In this document: one piece after another, positions 1 to 6,650 of the stretch
How positions within the stretch are numbered: position 1 is the stretch's first letter
How the letters are laid out: every line of letters begins with the position of its first letter
DNA from: a virus
IMG/VR virus record: IMGVR_UViG_3300036816_000056
Location: 1 to 56,300 of that record
Reading direction: 5' to 3' (one strand)
Length of the DNA: 56,300 bases
Program-made: the position numbers and the translations under genes
The notes under the pieces: model-generated
The model's database searches: none
Seen by the model: the letters and a program-made list of their open reading frames with translations, nothing else
What the model was told of the DNA's origin: nothing

Positions 1-219
1 GTGGAAATCTCCCGAGGGAGATGTAGGCTTCTTGAACTCATTACTGCTAAGGGCTGGACTCAGACCGAGTATGCTAATCGATCTGGACGGTCTCAGCGGA
101 TGATATCCCATTTCTGTAACGATACCCGTGTAATGCTGCCTGAAGATATGTATACTGCCGTGCTCCTACTAGGGTGTGAATGGGACGATCTATATGAGTT
201 TGACATCAAGCGTACATGA
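1..219 (+). CDS. XRE-type helix-turn-helix protein
   Basis: This 72-residue protein looks like a small Cro/CI-type DNA-binding protein. Residues 8-45 fit a helix-turn-helix: a 'GWTQTEYANRSG' first helix and turn, then 'RSQRMISHF' as the recognition helix. The C-terminal 'GCEWDDLYEF' is the usual end of such domains. The GTG at base 1 is the first base of the window, so a longer start upstream cannot be excluded. It stands alone on the plus strand, followed by an inverted repeat and a LexA-type box, and its neighbours to the right run the other way. Its target is unknown. Confidence 0.7.
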   Translation: MEISRGRCRLLELITAKGWTQTEYANRSGRSQRMISHFCNDTRVMLPEDMYTAVLLLGCEWDDLYEFDIKRT

Positions 220-246
220 GGCGGTATTACCGCGCTCCCCCGGGTT

Positions 247-269
247 GTTTAGAACAAATTGTTCTAAAC
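247..269. repeat. 23-bp perfect inverted repeat
   Basis: Two 11-base arms (GTTTAGAACAA and its complement) flank a single central A. It lies 28 bases after the stop of the XRE gene, following a smaller GCGGTA/TACCGC hairpin, and no T-run follows. It could be an operator for the adjacent XRE protein or a weak terminator. The inner GAAC/GTTC spacing is 5, so it is not a standard LexA box. Confidence 0.5.
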
Positions 270-411
270 TTCTGGTAAGTAAATAATACCTTTTTCCCAT
301 GACGTGTTGTGTCGCAATGTGTCGAACGTCCCGAAGGTAAAAGTTTACATCTCAGCACTTCACAAAACCACGAATTGACTTTATAAGAAAGATATTCCTA
401 ACATTATAACA

Positions 412-425
412 AGAACGTACGTTCT
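412..425. promoter_or_regulatory. LexA (DinR)-type SOS box
   Basis: AGAACGTACGTTCT contains GAAC-N4-GTTC with the R-N-R-Y centre of the Bacillus LexA consensus (CGAACRNRYGTTYC). The full dyad extends to CAAGAACGTACGTTCTTG. No gene starts just downstream on either strand inside the window, so it may serve a leftward promoter whose gene lies outside, or it may be an orphan site. Confidence 0.6.
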
Positions 426-524
426 TGTACAGATCAAAAACATTGTCGAATACAAGCACAGTATAATATGAATCCAGCCAGATCAGCGTCGATAATTCGG
501 ATGTTTTTAGGTTGTTTCTGGTCA

Positions 525-555
525 TAAAAAAACCGCCAAGTACTTTACCTGACGG
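525..555 (-). terminator. Rho-independent terminator after YolD-like gene
   Basis: On the minus strand an imperfect hairpin (CCGTCAGGTA pairing with TACTTGGCGG) is followed by seven T. It ends the SOS mini-operon immediately after the YolD-like stop codon, so no polymerase gene follows in that transcript. Confidence 0.8.
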
Positions 556-563
556 ATTTAATC

Positions 564-899
564 TCATATAGAAGCTGCAGTAATCTCTTCAATCCTGATC
601 CAGCTGTAATCCTCTTCGCCTCTGACAAGCTTGATTCTTCTGCATGGCTTATCAATAGCTGTGACAACGCCCCGCAACTCCTCGTCATCAAACGGATTAA
701 ATACAGTCAGCGTGATAGACCTGCATTCCTGATACGATTCAAAAATCGCCCGCTCTATAAGCTGTATTTCCTGATCGTCTAGGACAGGCTTTCCTCGTTT
801 CTCCTGCTTATCCATCTCATTAAGGTAAGCCTGCCGATGTTCAGGAAGGATTATACGAGATCCTTCAATGATCCCGTTACCTGTCAATTTGCTTGCCAT
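564..899 (-). CDS. YolD-like protein
   Basis: This 111-residue protein has the YolD-like pattern: an N-terminal 'GSRIILPEHR' stretch, a central charged helix, and a C-terminal barrel-like part with 'RGVVTAIDKPCRRIKL' and 'IRIEEI'. YolD proteins usually accompany Y-family polymerases of the UvrX/DinB type and are SOS genes in Bacillus prophages. The start at 899 is chosen because AAGGAGG lies nine bases upstream. The open frame runs further up but without a binding site. It is the last gene of a three-gene leftward operon. The usual downstream polymerase is absent; a terminator follows at once. Confidence 0.75.
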   Translation of the reverse strand: MASKLTGNGIIEGSRIILPEHRQAYLNEMDKQEKRGKPVLDDQEIQLIERAIFESYQECRSITLTVFNPFDDEELRGVVTAIDKPCRRIKLVRGEEDYSWIRIEEITAASI

Positions 900-912
900 A
901 ATAGATGCCTCC

Positions 913-1206
913 TTAATATTGGGTCCAATAATCCGTGTTGTTGGGGTTAGCCGGTGCTGGTCTATGATCAACCTTAGGACGTTCACCCTCACGCTCCCAA
1001 CCTTCCAAAATGATTATGTTTGACGTATCCATCTTGTCATCCCAATGTATGTACTCGGCGGCAATGAGGGCGTCCAAAGCAGCCATGACATCTGGCTTAT
1101 GCTTCCCTGTTTTAACCGTTAGCTCGTGAATTGTGGGAAACCTACGTCGTCCACCTTTGTAGTTGTACAAGATCCTCAGTACCTTGCGTTGAAAATCCGT
1201 CAACAT
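913..1206 (-). CDS. LexA-like winged-helix DNA-binding protein
   Basis: This 97-residue protein starts 'LTDFQRKVLRILYNY' and continues 'FPTIHELTVKTGKHKPDVM', which tracks the N-terminal winged helix of LexA (L-T-x-x-Q, P-T-x-x-E, then the recognition helix). The autocleaving peptidase domain of LexA is missing; the C-terminus is short and polar. The ATG at 1206 has a GGGGGA site upstream. It sits between the WYL-like and YolD-like genes under the same SOS-type promoter. A plausible role is a cleavage-insensitive competitor or regulator at SOS boxes, but that is inference. Confidence 0.6.
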   Translation of the reverse strand: MLTDFQRKVLRILYNYKGGRRRFPTIHELTVKTGKHKPDVMAALDALIAAEYIHWDDKMDTSNIIILEGWEREGERPKVDHRPAPANPNNTDYWTQY

Positions 1207-1217
1207 TTTAAGTCCCC

Positions 1218-1412
1218 CTATGCTGTCGTTCTTATTGGACGGCATGCCAGTAAACGGGATTCCCTAAACGTACGTGGCTTTCCCGACAATAGATCATCAG
1301 CTTTAATCATCCCCGACCGTATGCTCTTGACCTGGATACGTCGTTTGGTGATCTTTCCACTTTGATCCTCATAGATAATTTCAACCAACCTACCCAAGTA
1401 TTTCACCGGCAT
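1218..1412 (-). CDS. Small WYL-like protein
   Basis: This 64-residue protein has one small beta-rich domain. Its order, 'EIIYEDQSG-ITKRRIQV', then a hydrophobic strand, then 'KPRTFRESRLLA', resembles the core of a WYL ligand-sensing domain (E/I-x-Y, T-x-R-x-I/V, R-x-F-R-x-x-R-I). No helix-turn-helix is attached. The start at 1412 follows GGAGGG. It is the first gene of the SOS-boxed operon. WYL domains often regulate DNA-damage and defence loci, so the company fits, but the match is to a short motif only. Confidence 0.5.
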   Translation of the reverse strand: MPVKYLGRLVEIIYEDQSGKITKRRIQVKSIRSGMIKADDLLSGKPRTFRESRLLACRPIRTTA

Positions 1413-1432
1413 GTTCTTCCCTCCAATCACAC

Positions 1433-1475
1433 AGAACGTTTGTTTGTATTTTTATTATATGCGAATGTATGTTCG
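1433..1475 (-). promoter_or_regulatory. Promoter region with LexA-type boxes
   Basis: CGAATGTATGTTCG at 1462-1475 is a near match to the Bacillus LexA consensus, with one key mismatch (GAAT for GAAC). A weaker copy, AGAACGTTTGTTTG, lies at 1433-1446. Both are directly upstream of the WYL-like gene start at 1412, which suggests SOS control of the WYL-like/LexA-like/YolD-like operon. Confidence 0.55.
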
Positions 1476-1486
1476 TTATTCAACAG

Positions 1487-1515
1487 AAAAAAATACCCAG
1501 TCCGAAGACTGGGCA
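1487..1515 (-). terminator. Strong terminator with TTCG loop
   Basis: Read leftward, GCCCAGTC-TTCG-GACTGGGT is followed by ATTTTTTT. It insulates the toxin/immunity-like pair from the SOS mini-operon. Confidence 0.9.
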
Positions 1516-1547
1516 TTTTCTTGTTTTCTTTAACTGATACAGTCCAA

Positions 1548-1799
1548 TTAGAATACAGCCGTGATAGTTAACTCATCATTTTTAAATAGCTCTAAAAATG
1601 TTTTCCCGTTAAGTTTGCTCTCCTTAATCATTTCTTCATAAGTTGTAAAGATTGGACCTTGCGTTTTGTTTTCACATACAAAAGCAAAGCCATCTTTATG
1701 AGAAAGGAATGCATACTGTTTGTTATCAAAGACAAATTCTATTTCTCTATGCTCCCAAATAAACTGAAGAATTTCTTCGTAAGTAAACTTTTCACTCAT
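1548..1799 (-). CDS. Probable immunity protein of the adjacent toxin-like gene
   Basis: This 83-residue, acidic, soluble protein has a small alpha-beta layout typical of cytoplasmic immunity proteins ('EIEFVFDNKQYAFLSHKDG', 'NGKTFLELFKNDELTITAVF'). It has no signal peptide. The ATG at 1799 follows AGGTGG and lies 12 bases after the stop of the upstream secreted protein, so the two are cotranscribed and end at the 1487-1515 terminator. The immunity role is inferred from size, position and pairing; I do not recognise a named family. Confidence 0.5.
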   Translation of the reverse strand: MSEKFTYEEILQFIWEHREIEFVFDNKQYAFLSHKDGFAFVCENKTQGPIFTTYEEMIKESKLNGKTFLELFKNDELTITAVF

Positions 1800-1810
1800 A
1801 TCATCACCAC

Positions 1811-2485
1811 CTAGAATCTTTGACCATTGATCCATTTATGTCTATGCGGAAACGTATGTGATCCATCCGCATTTGAATGGTCGTAGTCGATATCTTCGTC
1901 TGCATTACCATTTTTATCATAGTATCTACGTTGTTTCAACCCCTTCGAATCGTACAGATCTTCGGTAGAACGTGGTTTGCCGGTTCTTTCAAGAGTATTT
2001 TTATATGGTGGGCGTCTATCCGTATGTGTACCTGCTTTAGTACCATTTTTCTTAGCGTCCTGATAAGCCTTTTCTGCTGCAATTTCTGCTTCGGCTGCAT
2101 CCTTTTCCGCAAAATAAGCTTTAACTTTATTATATATCGTTGAACCCGCGTAGTATGTAACACCTCCTACAACAATAACTCCAGTAGCTAGCAACGCGAC
2201 TTCACCAACTCCTGGTATGAAATAAACACCGGCTGCCAATCCAATATTTGATACCGCTAATTGGTCGGCTGGTAATTGACCTCCAGATAGATCATCAACA
2301 GGAACTACATAGAAATCTTGATATGCATCTGTTGTTGCTGTTTCCTGCTCGGAATTTGTGTCCGCTATAACTGATTGTTCTACTTTAATACTTTCATCTG
2401 ACGCATCAGCAAAAACTTGAACACCTGCTACACCTGCAAATAATGATAATGATAGCATTGCACCCATAAACTTTCTTAAAACCAT
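1811..2485 (-). CDS. Secreted protein with polymorphic-toxin-like C-terminus
   Basis: This 224-residue protein has a signal peptide (residues 1-26, hydrophobic core then VFA/DAS), a hydrophobic glycine-rich segment at 80-115, an alanine/glutamate-rich helix at 122-145, and a C-terminal domain at 155-224. That last part carries 'LKQRRYYDKNGNADEDIDY' and ends 'HTFPHRHKWINGQRF'. A YYDxxGxADxDIDY-to-HxFPHxHxW pattern recalls the polymorphic toxin type 24 family, with clustered His residues as possible catalytic groups. The start at 2485 follows AGGAGATG. It is probably a lysogen-encoded effector paired with the small downstream gene. The exact family is uncertain. Confidence 0.6.
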   Translation of the reverse strand: MVLRKFMGAMLSLSLFAGVAGVQVFADASDESIKVEQSVIADTNSEQETATTDAYQDFYVVPVDDLSGGQLPADQLAVSNIGLAAGVYFIPGVGEVALLATGVIVVGGVTYYAGSTIYNKVKAYFAEKDAAEAEIAAEKAYQDAKKNGTKAGTHTDRRPPYKNTLERTGKPRSTEDLYDSKGLKQRRYYDKNGNADEDIDYDHSNADGSHTFPHRHKWINGQRF

Positions 2486-2753
2486 TCTCTCATCTCCTAT
2501 TTTTTTAAAATTGAAGTGTAATCTTACCATATTAATATTAGTTAAAACATAAACAATATGTCACAAATAATATAATAAAAAAATACATAATGGCGTATTA
2601 TTAATTTATCTATAATTCAAAAGTAGTAATTATTCGACATTTTTTTTATTTTATAGTTTAATAAACACAAATATTTTCAATAGAATATTTTATCCCATAA
2701 CTTACCGCCTCAATCCTTTATGGCAAACGATATAATTGGGTTGAGGTGTTTTT

Positions 2754-3611
2754 ATGTTTATCAGTCCAATGTTACTCGCAACAGCTCCGGGTCCATTTAG
2801 TCACTCGAATTTTATATATGAACCTAAAGTTGATGGGCACCGGTTGATATATTCGCAACAGTCCGGCAATGTCCGGTTATACACACGTCATAACAATGAT
2901 TGCACCCGTCAGTACCCTGAATTGCTTCTGCCTTTTGATGATGATATTATCCTGGACGGCGAGGTGGCATGCACTGATCCCGAAACCGGACTGAATGACT
3001 TCGAGGCTGTGATGAGCCGATTTAGCACACGTCAGCACTCTAAGGTTCAGCAGCTCATCAAGAAGCTGCCTGCAACGTTTGCCATATTTGATATTCTTTT
3101 TTACCAAGGCCGGGATCTACGTAAGCTACCTCTTATGGAACGCAAGATGATCCTACACAGTTTATCTCTTCCTTCCTCTAACTTTGGAGTTGTGCCCCAT
3201 ATAGAAGGCGCTGGAGAGGATCTATTCGCTCAGATTGAAGCCATGGGTATGGAAGGTGTAGTTGGCAAACGCAAGGACAGCCAGTACGTTAGCAGACGGT
3301 CCAGGGACTGGCAAAAGGTCATTAACTGGTCTTATGCTGATGTTTATATCACTGGGTATCGAAAAACTGAATTCGGATGGCTTGCTGCTGTGCCCGATCT
3401 GTCCGGCAGGCTGCGACCAGCAGGAATAATTGAGCATGGCCCAAATCAAAAGCATAAGCAGGCATTTCGCGGTGTATGCCAGCAGCTCGTAACAGGCCAG
3501 GATAAGGATTATGTGTACCTGGAACCGAAGATACAAGCCAGGGTCAAGATGCGGAACTGGACAAAGTCCGGCTTGCTACGTATACCCGTGTTTGATCAAT
3601 TTATTGTGTGA
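2754..3611 (+). CDS. ATP-dependent DNA ligase
   Basis: This 285-residue protein seals nicks using an enzyme-AMP intermediate. Motif I is 'EPKVDGHR' with the adenylated lysine at 25; 'ILDGE' follows at 66-70, motif III at about 109-119 ('FAIFDILFYQG'), motif IV 'EGVVGKR' at 167-173, and motif V around W186/K188. Residues 195-285 form the OB-fold. The size matches minimal phage and LigD-type ligases such as YoqV of SPbeta. It is followed by the SRAP gene, the same pairing as yoqV-yoqW in SPbeta. TATAAT at 2731-2736 is a possible -10. The 268 bases upstream are AT-rich with no gene. Confidence 0.93.
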   Translation: MFISPMLLATAPGPFSHSNFIYEPKVDGHRLIYSQQSGNVRLYTRHNNDCTRQYPELLLPFDDDIILDGEVACTDPETGLNDFEAVMSRFSTRQHSKVQQLIKKLPATFAIFDILFYQGRDLRKLPLMERKMILHSLSLPSSNFGVVPHIEGAGEDLFAQIEAMGMEGVVGKRKDSQYVSRRSRDWQKVINWSYADVYITGYRKTEFGWLAAVPDLSGRLRPAGIIEHGPNQKHKQAFRGVCQQLVTGQDKDYVYLEPKIQARVKMRNWTKSGLLRIPVFDQFIV

Positions 3612-3647
3612 TTATATATTGTAAAGACAATACAGGAGGTGCTTTGT

Positions 3648-4319
3648 ATGTGTGGTAGATTTACGATCACTGACCCCATAGACGCTATAATGGACAGGTA
3701 CTATGCATCTATTGCAGACGGATTTGAGTATCGCCCCAACTATAATGCTGCACCTATGCAGTACATCCCTACCATTATAGGGAGCAAAGACGGCAATAGA
3801 CTGGGCTCGCTCAGATGGGGACTGGTACCAGTTTGGGCCAAAGATGACAAGATCGGCAACAAGATGATTAACGCTCGGGCTGAGACGTTAGCCGAAAAGC
3901 CGGCCTTCAAACGTCTGATCAACTCCAAGCGCTGCATCATCCCAACAAACGGATTTTATGAGTGGCGTAAGGAAGGATCGAGTAAACAACCTATGCGAAT
4001 TCTGATGAAGAACGATAGCATCTTTTCTTTGGCTGGGCTGTACGATACCTGGACAGATCCAGACGGCAATAAACTGAGTACGTGCACCATTATTACAACC
4101 GAACCAAATAGCCTTATGGAAGACATTCATAATCGCATGCCTGTTATTCTGCACCCCGAGGATGAGGCGGAATGGCTCGGAAGAGATAGTGAAGGTATTC
4201 AGTCTCTTCTTGGTCTGCTTAAGCCATATCAAGCGTCTAAGATGAGAGCATATGAGGTACCAAAGGAAGTTGGTAATGTGCGTAATAATAATAAAGAATT
4301 ATTAAAAGAAATAGGTTAA
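3648..4319 (+). CDS. SRAP (YedK/HMCES-type) abasic-site protein
   Basis: This 223-residue protein crosslinks to abasic sites in single-stranded DNA through its N-terminal cysteine after Met removal. All four hallmark residues are visible: C2 ('MCGRF'), N75 ('MINARAET'), E105 ('NGFYEW') and H161 ('HNRMPVIL'). The start at 3648 places Cys at position 2 and has AGGAGG ahead; the in-frame GTG nine bases upstream would bury the catalytic Cys and is rejected. It lies 36 bases after the ligase gene, so the two form a DNA-repair cassette, and a terminator follows. Confidence 0.96.
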   Translation: MCGRFTITDPIDAIMDRYYASIADGFEYRPNYNAAPMQYIPTIIGSKDGNRLGSLRWGLVPVWAKDDKIGNKMINARAETLAEKPAFKRLINSKRCIIPTNGFYEWRKEGSSKQPMRILMKNDSIFSLAGLYDTWTDPDGNKLSTCTIITTEPNSLMEDIHNRMPVILHPEDEAEWLGRDSEGIQSLLGLLKPYQASKMRAYEVPKEVGNVRNNNKELLKEIG

Positions 4320-4328
4320 AGAGTTATT

Positions 4329-4365
4329 AGCTTTATCGACTTATAAGGTCGGTAGAGCTTTTTAT
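4329..4365 (+). terminator. Terminator after SRAP gene
   Basis: A 12-base stem (AGCTTTATCGAC with GTCGGTAGAGCT, including G-U pairs) is followed by TTTTTATT. It ends the ligase-SRAP transcript. Confidence 0.85.
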
Positions 4366-4467
4366 TACTTCTAACACTTAATTGAATATATAGTTATTAT
4401 TGTTTAGACCATCCTTGTTAAATTTTGTATTATTAAATTCGAATAAAAATTAGGAGGACAAGTTTAA

Positions 4468-5265
4468 ATGAGAAGAAAGATTAATTTATTTTTAATTCTA
4501 ACACTAATTGTATCAGTATTTATCCCCTTATCATCTGTGAGTGCCTATACGGGTGGGTATGCTAATGGAAAAGATTCCATAATTATGATCCCCGATAACT
4601 ACTTCATTACAAAACCGCATGATTCGAAAGTTGTTACGACATTAATCACTGATAACAACGAAACAACAGGAACCTTACTTCCTAAAAGTAAAATGTTGAT
4701 GATTGATTTAGGAACAGATAGAACAATCGATTCTTTTAAAATAAATAGTGATTTAAAAAGTATGAGAATTAGTTTTCAGGATCGATCTGTTGGTTACTTG
4801 CATGAGTTTACCCTTAATGGTGGTAGTGGGGCCCTCGAACCAATCCCAAACGGTAAAGTAATAAGTAAAGTAAGATACATCACTTTGTACACCATGTCTG
4901 GAGAAGATATCAACATAAATGAACTCGACTTTTTTTATAGTAAAGATCCAGATTCTGTACCCGATCCTACAAATCCTACAGACCCAACGAATCCTACAGA
5001 CCCAACAGACCCAATTGAACCTACAGCAAATCATGCAATTCTAGTTGTAACAATGACAACTGGGCTAGAAAAAGAATATGATCTTCCAATTAGTGATGTA
5101 AATGCATTCCTCAACTGGTACGATGCTCGTGATGCAGGAACTGGACCAGCTAAATTCGCCATAAACAAATACAGCAACAACAAAGGTCCATTCAGTAAGC
5201 GTACAGATTACGTGATTTTCGATAAGATTTTAACGTTTGAAGTAAGTGAATATACGACCAACTAA
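4468..5265 (+). CDS. Secreted two-domain protein with Pro-Thr-Asp linker
   Basis: This 265-residue protein has a signal peptide (about 1-26, ending VSA), then a beta-rich domain at 30-165 with a possible galactose-binding-like layout. A repetitive linker of P-T-N/D-P-T-D units follows at about 168-190. The C-terminal domain at 195-265 has 'EYDLPISDVNAFLNWYDA', 'GPAKFAINK' and 'YVIFDKILTFEV'. I have the impression that similar C-terminal domains occur in proteins of Bacillales phages, but I cannot name one. The start follows AGGAGGA, and terminators flank the gene, so it is a separate unit. It is probably exported cargo of the lysogen. Confidence 0.7.
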   Translation: MRRKINLFLILTLIVSVFIPLSSVSAYTGGYANGKDSIIMIPDNYFITKPHDSKVVTTLITDNNETTGTLLPKSKMLMIDLGTDRTIDSFKINSDLKSMRISFQDRSVGYLHEFTLNGGSGALEPIPNGKVISKVRYITLYTMSGEDININELDFFYSKDPDSVPDPTNPTDPTNPTDPTDPIEPTANHAILVVTMTTGLEKEYDLPISDVNAFLNWYDARDAGTGPAKFAINKYSNNKGPFSKRTDYVIFDKILTFEVSEYTTN

Positions 5266-5271
5266 TTACAC

Positions 5272-5304
5272 GACTTTGTGCTTATTGCACGGAGTCTTTT
5301 CTTT
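5272..5304 (+). terminator. Terminator after secreted-protein gene
   Basis: GACTTTGTGC and GCACGGAGTC form a ten-base stem around TTATT, followed by TTTTCTTT. Confidence 0.8.
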
Positions 5305-5330
5305 ACAGAAATATATGGAAATTAAATTAA

Positions 5331-5346
5331 AGGTCTGATAGACTAT
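5331..5346 (+). repeat. 16-bp promoter-proximal repeat, copy 1
   Basis: AGGTCTGATAGACTAT is identical to 5989-6004. It contains the small dyad GTCT-GAT-AGAC and lies 31 bases before the start of a zinc-ribbon membrane protein gene. Confidence 0.6.
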
Positions 5347-5377
5347 TCTGGATTGATTACATAGTTGGAGGAGCAAG

Positions 5378-5713
5378 ATGCTTGATTACTTATTAAAAGT
5401 TTTCGGATGGCTAACTTTGGTAGGTGTAATATTATTCTTTTTTGTAGGAGGAGTAGCACTTTTCTACAGATCTTTTATAAATATAAAGATAAAAATATTT
5501 AAAAAAGGTCATGACTTGAAATGCAACGAATGCGGAAATAAAGTCCCACATGATGCTCTCTGTTGTGAATGGTGTGGTGTACGCTTTAAACGAACAGATC
5601 CCTTAGCAAACTCTATATTTTATTGTTTTATTTTTGGTTGTATGCTGATCACTGGCGGGTTAGGCATGACGCAAGAATTCTATGATAGTATTTTTTTCTT
5701 CTTATATGACTAA
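5378..5713 (+). CDS. Zinc-ribbon membrane protein
   Basis: This 111-residue protein has two predicted membrane segments, at about 8-32 and 80-106. Between them is a cytosolic zinc ribbon at 50-66, 'CNECG' and 'CCEWCG', which is a C-x2-C...C-x2-C ligand set. The start follows GGAGGAGC, and a bidirectional terminator follows the stop. The function is not recognisable. It shares a 16-bp upstream element with the plus-strand gene at 6044, so the two may be co-regulated. Confidence 0.65.
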   Translation: MLDYLLKVFGWLTLVGVILFFFVGGVALFYRSFINIKIKIFKKGHDLKCNECGNKVPHDALCCEWCGVRFKRTDPLANSIFYCFIFGCMLITGGLGMTQEFYDSIFFFLYD

Positions 5714-5720
5714 ATGTAAC

Positions 5721-5752
5721 AGGAGCTACCATTGGGGTTGCTCCTATTTTTG
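5721..5752. terminator. Bidirectional terminator
   Basis: AGGAGCTACC pairs with GGTTGCTCCT; TATTTTTG follows on the plus strand. It separates two converging genes and overlaps the stop codon of the minus-strand gene at 5744. Confidence 0.75.
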
Positions 5753-5950
5753 TACCCTAAACTCAAACGTATCACGAAAGTATCTCTTCCCCATAATTTT
5801 AATGGATAATGTGCTATACTCTTCTACTGGCCCGCCGTAGTCAATGATGTGTTCTAGATCATCAAGGGTGTGCCATACAGATACCTGAGTCTGAGATAAT
5901 GCAGCGACAAGGAATTCTACATCTGTTTCTAACACTCTATATGTATTCAT
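5744..5950 (-). CDS. Small hypothetical protein
   Basis: This is a 68-residue soluble protein with no recognised domain. Its sequence ('VEFLVAALSQTQVSVWHTLDDL', then a beta-rich tail ending 'FEFRVQK') looks like a folded alpha-beta peptide. ATG at 5950 follows GTGGGAGA. It is alone on the minus strand between two plus-strand genes. Function unknown. Confidence 0.5.
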   Translation of the reverse strand: MNTYRVLETDVEFLVAALSQTQVSVWHTLDDLEHIIDYGGPVEEYSTLSIKIMGKRYFRDTFEFRVQK

Positions 5951-5988
5951 TCTCCCACATCCATAGATTTTTATAGAAAATTATACCT

Positions 5989-6004
5989 AGGTCTGATAGA
6001 CTAT
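5989..6004 (+). repeat. 16-bp promoter-proximal repeat, copy 2
   Basis: This is identical to 5331-5346. It lies 39 bases before the TTG start of the secreted protein gene at 6044, a spacing close to that of the first copy. Confidence 0.6.
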
Positions 6005-6043
6005 GTTCTGTTGTTAATTATTACTATATCAGGAGGAATTGCA

Positions 6044-6595
6044 TTGCGTAAAGTTACTTCTTTGTTCTGTACATTATCAATTCTATTTAGTTTGCTAGCT
6101 CCTACCATGGATGCCGCTGAATTCAACCCAAAGCAATTGTTAGAAAAAAAATACCCCAGAGAACGTGTTACTGTCAGTAAGTCCATCGATCTGAATGGTG
6201 ATAACAAGAAAGAACACTTATTGATTACGGACTCAGACAACTTTTACTTTATTAACTCTAAAGGTGTAATTGTACTTATAGATACAAACTACTATAACGA
6301 AGAAGAACCCACCTTCCATATACTTAACATTTCCTCAAAAGAGAAACATGTTGCTATAACGTTAGACTATCCACCTTCAAACACTGAAATATTTGTTTTT
6401 AAGTACCAGGATGGGACGCTAAAAAAGAAACTCTCTATTGTTGGTGATGTAAGTATTAAAATATCTAAGTCAGGTGAGATCAGACAAGCGTGGAAGAATC
6501 ATTTACCCGAAGGAGGATGGGACACAGCTGTGGCCTACTATAAGTGGGATATTAAGAAAGATAAATATATAGGTTCAGGTAAATTATCGCGCTAA
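6044..6595 (+). CDS. Secreted hypothetical protein
   Basis: This 183-residue protein has a signal peptide (about 1-23, 'LFCTLSILFSLLAP', then DAAEF). The mature part contains 'IDLNGDNKKEHLLITDSD', an FG-GAP/VCBS-like calcium-binding loop (DxNGD) in a beta-rich context. The TTG at 6044 is chosen because AGGAGG lies eight bases upstream; the ATG at 6011 has no site and would spoil the signal peptide. The function is unknown; it is probably exported or surface-bound. Confidence 0.65.
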   Translation: MRKVTSLFCTLSILFSLLAPTMDAAEFNPKQLLEKKYPRERVTVSKSIDLNGDNKKEHLLITDSDNFYFINSKGVIVLIDTNYYNEEEPTFHILNISSKEKHVAITLDYPPSNTEIFVFKYQDGTLKKKLSIVGDVSIKISKSGEIRQAWKNHLPEGGWDTAVAYYKWDIKKDKYIGSGKLSR

Positions 6596-6633
6596 TGTAA
6601 CAAGCCACTTCCTGCAGGAAGTGGCTTGTTACA
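6596..6633. terminator. 38-bp perfect palindrome between converging genes
   Basis: Every base of this 38-base stretch pairs with its mirror, with no loop in the DNA sequence (centre CTGCAG, a PstI site). It begins one base after the TAA of the secreted protein gene and ends 17 bases before the stop of the opposing membrane protein gene. It most likely acts as a terminator for both. Confidence 0.75.
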
Positions 6634-6650
6634 AAGTTCTATAGATTACA

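Noticed and set aside
352-567. Open frame of 71 codons on the minus strand after the YolD-like gene
   Set aside because: It runs straight through a clear terminator hairpin with seven T (525-555), has no ribosome site of its own and shows no protein-like pattern.
1877-2163. Open frames on both strands inside the toxin-like gene
   Set aside because: They are out-of-frame shadows of the signal-peptide protein, without ribosome sites and with composition that mirrors the real frame.
4963-5022. CRISPR-like short repeats (CCTACAGACCCAA units)
   Set aside because: The units encode the P-T-D linker in frame, are only 9-18 bases long and have no spacers.
4753-5034. Minus-strand frame with regular Cys/Trp-rich 'CRI' repeats
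   Set aside because: It is the reverse reading of the Pro-Thr-Asp linker of the secreted protein; the repeat is a by-product.
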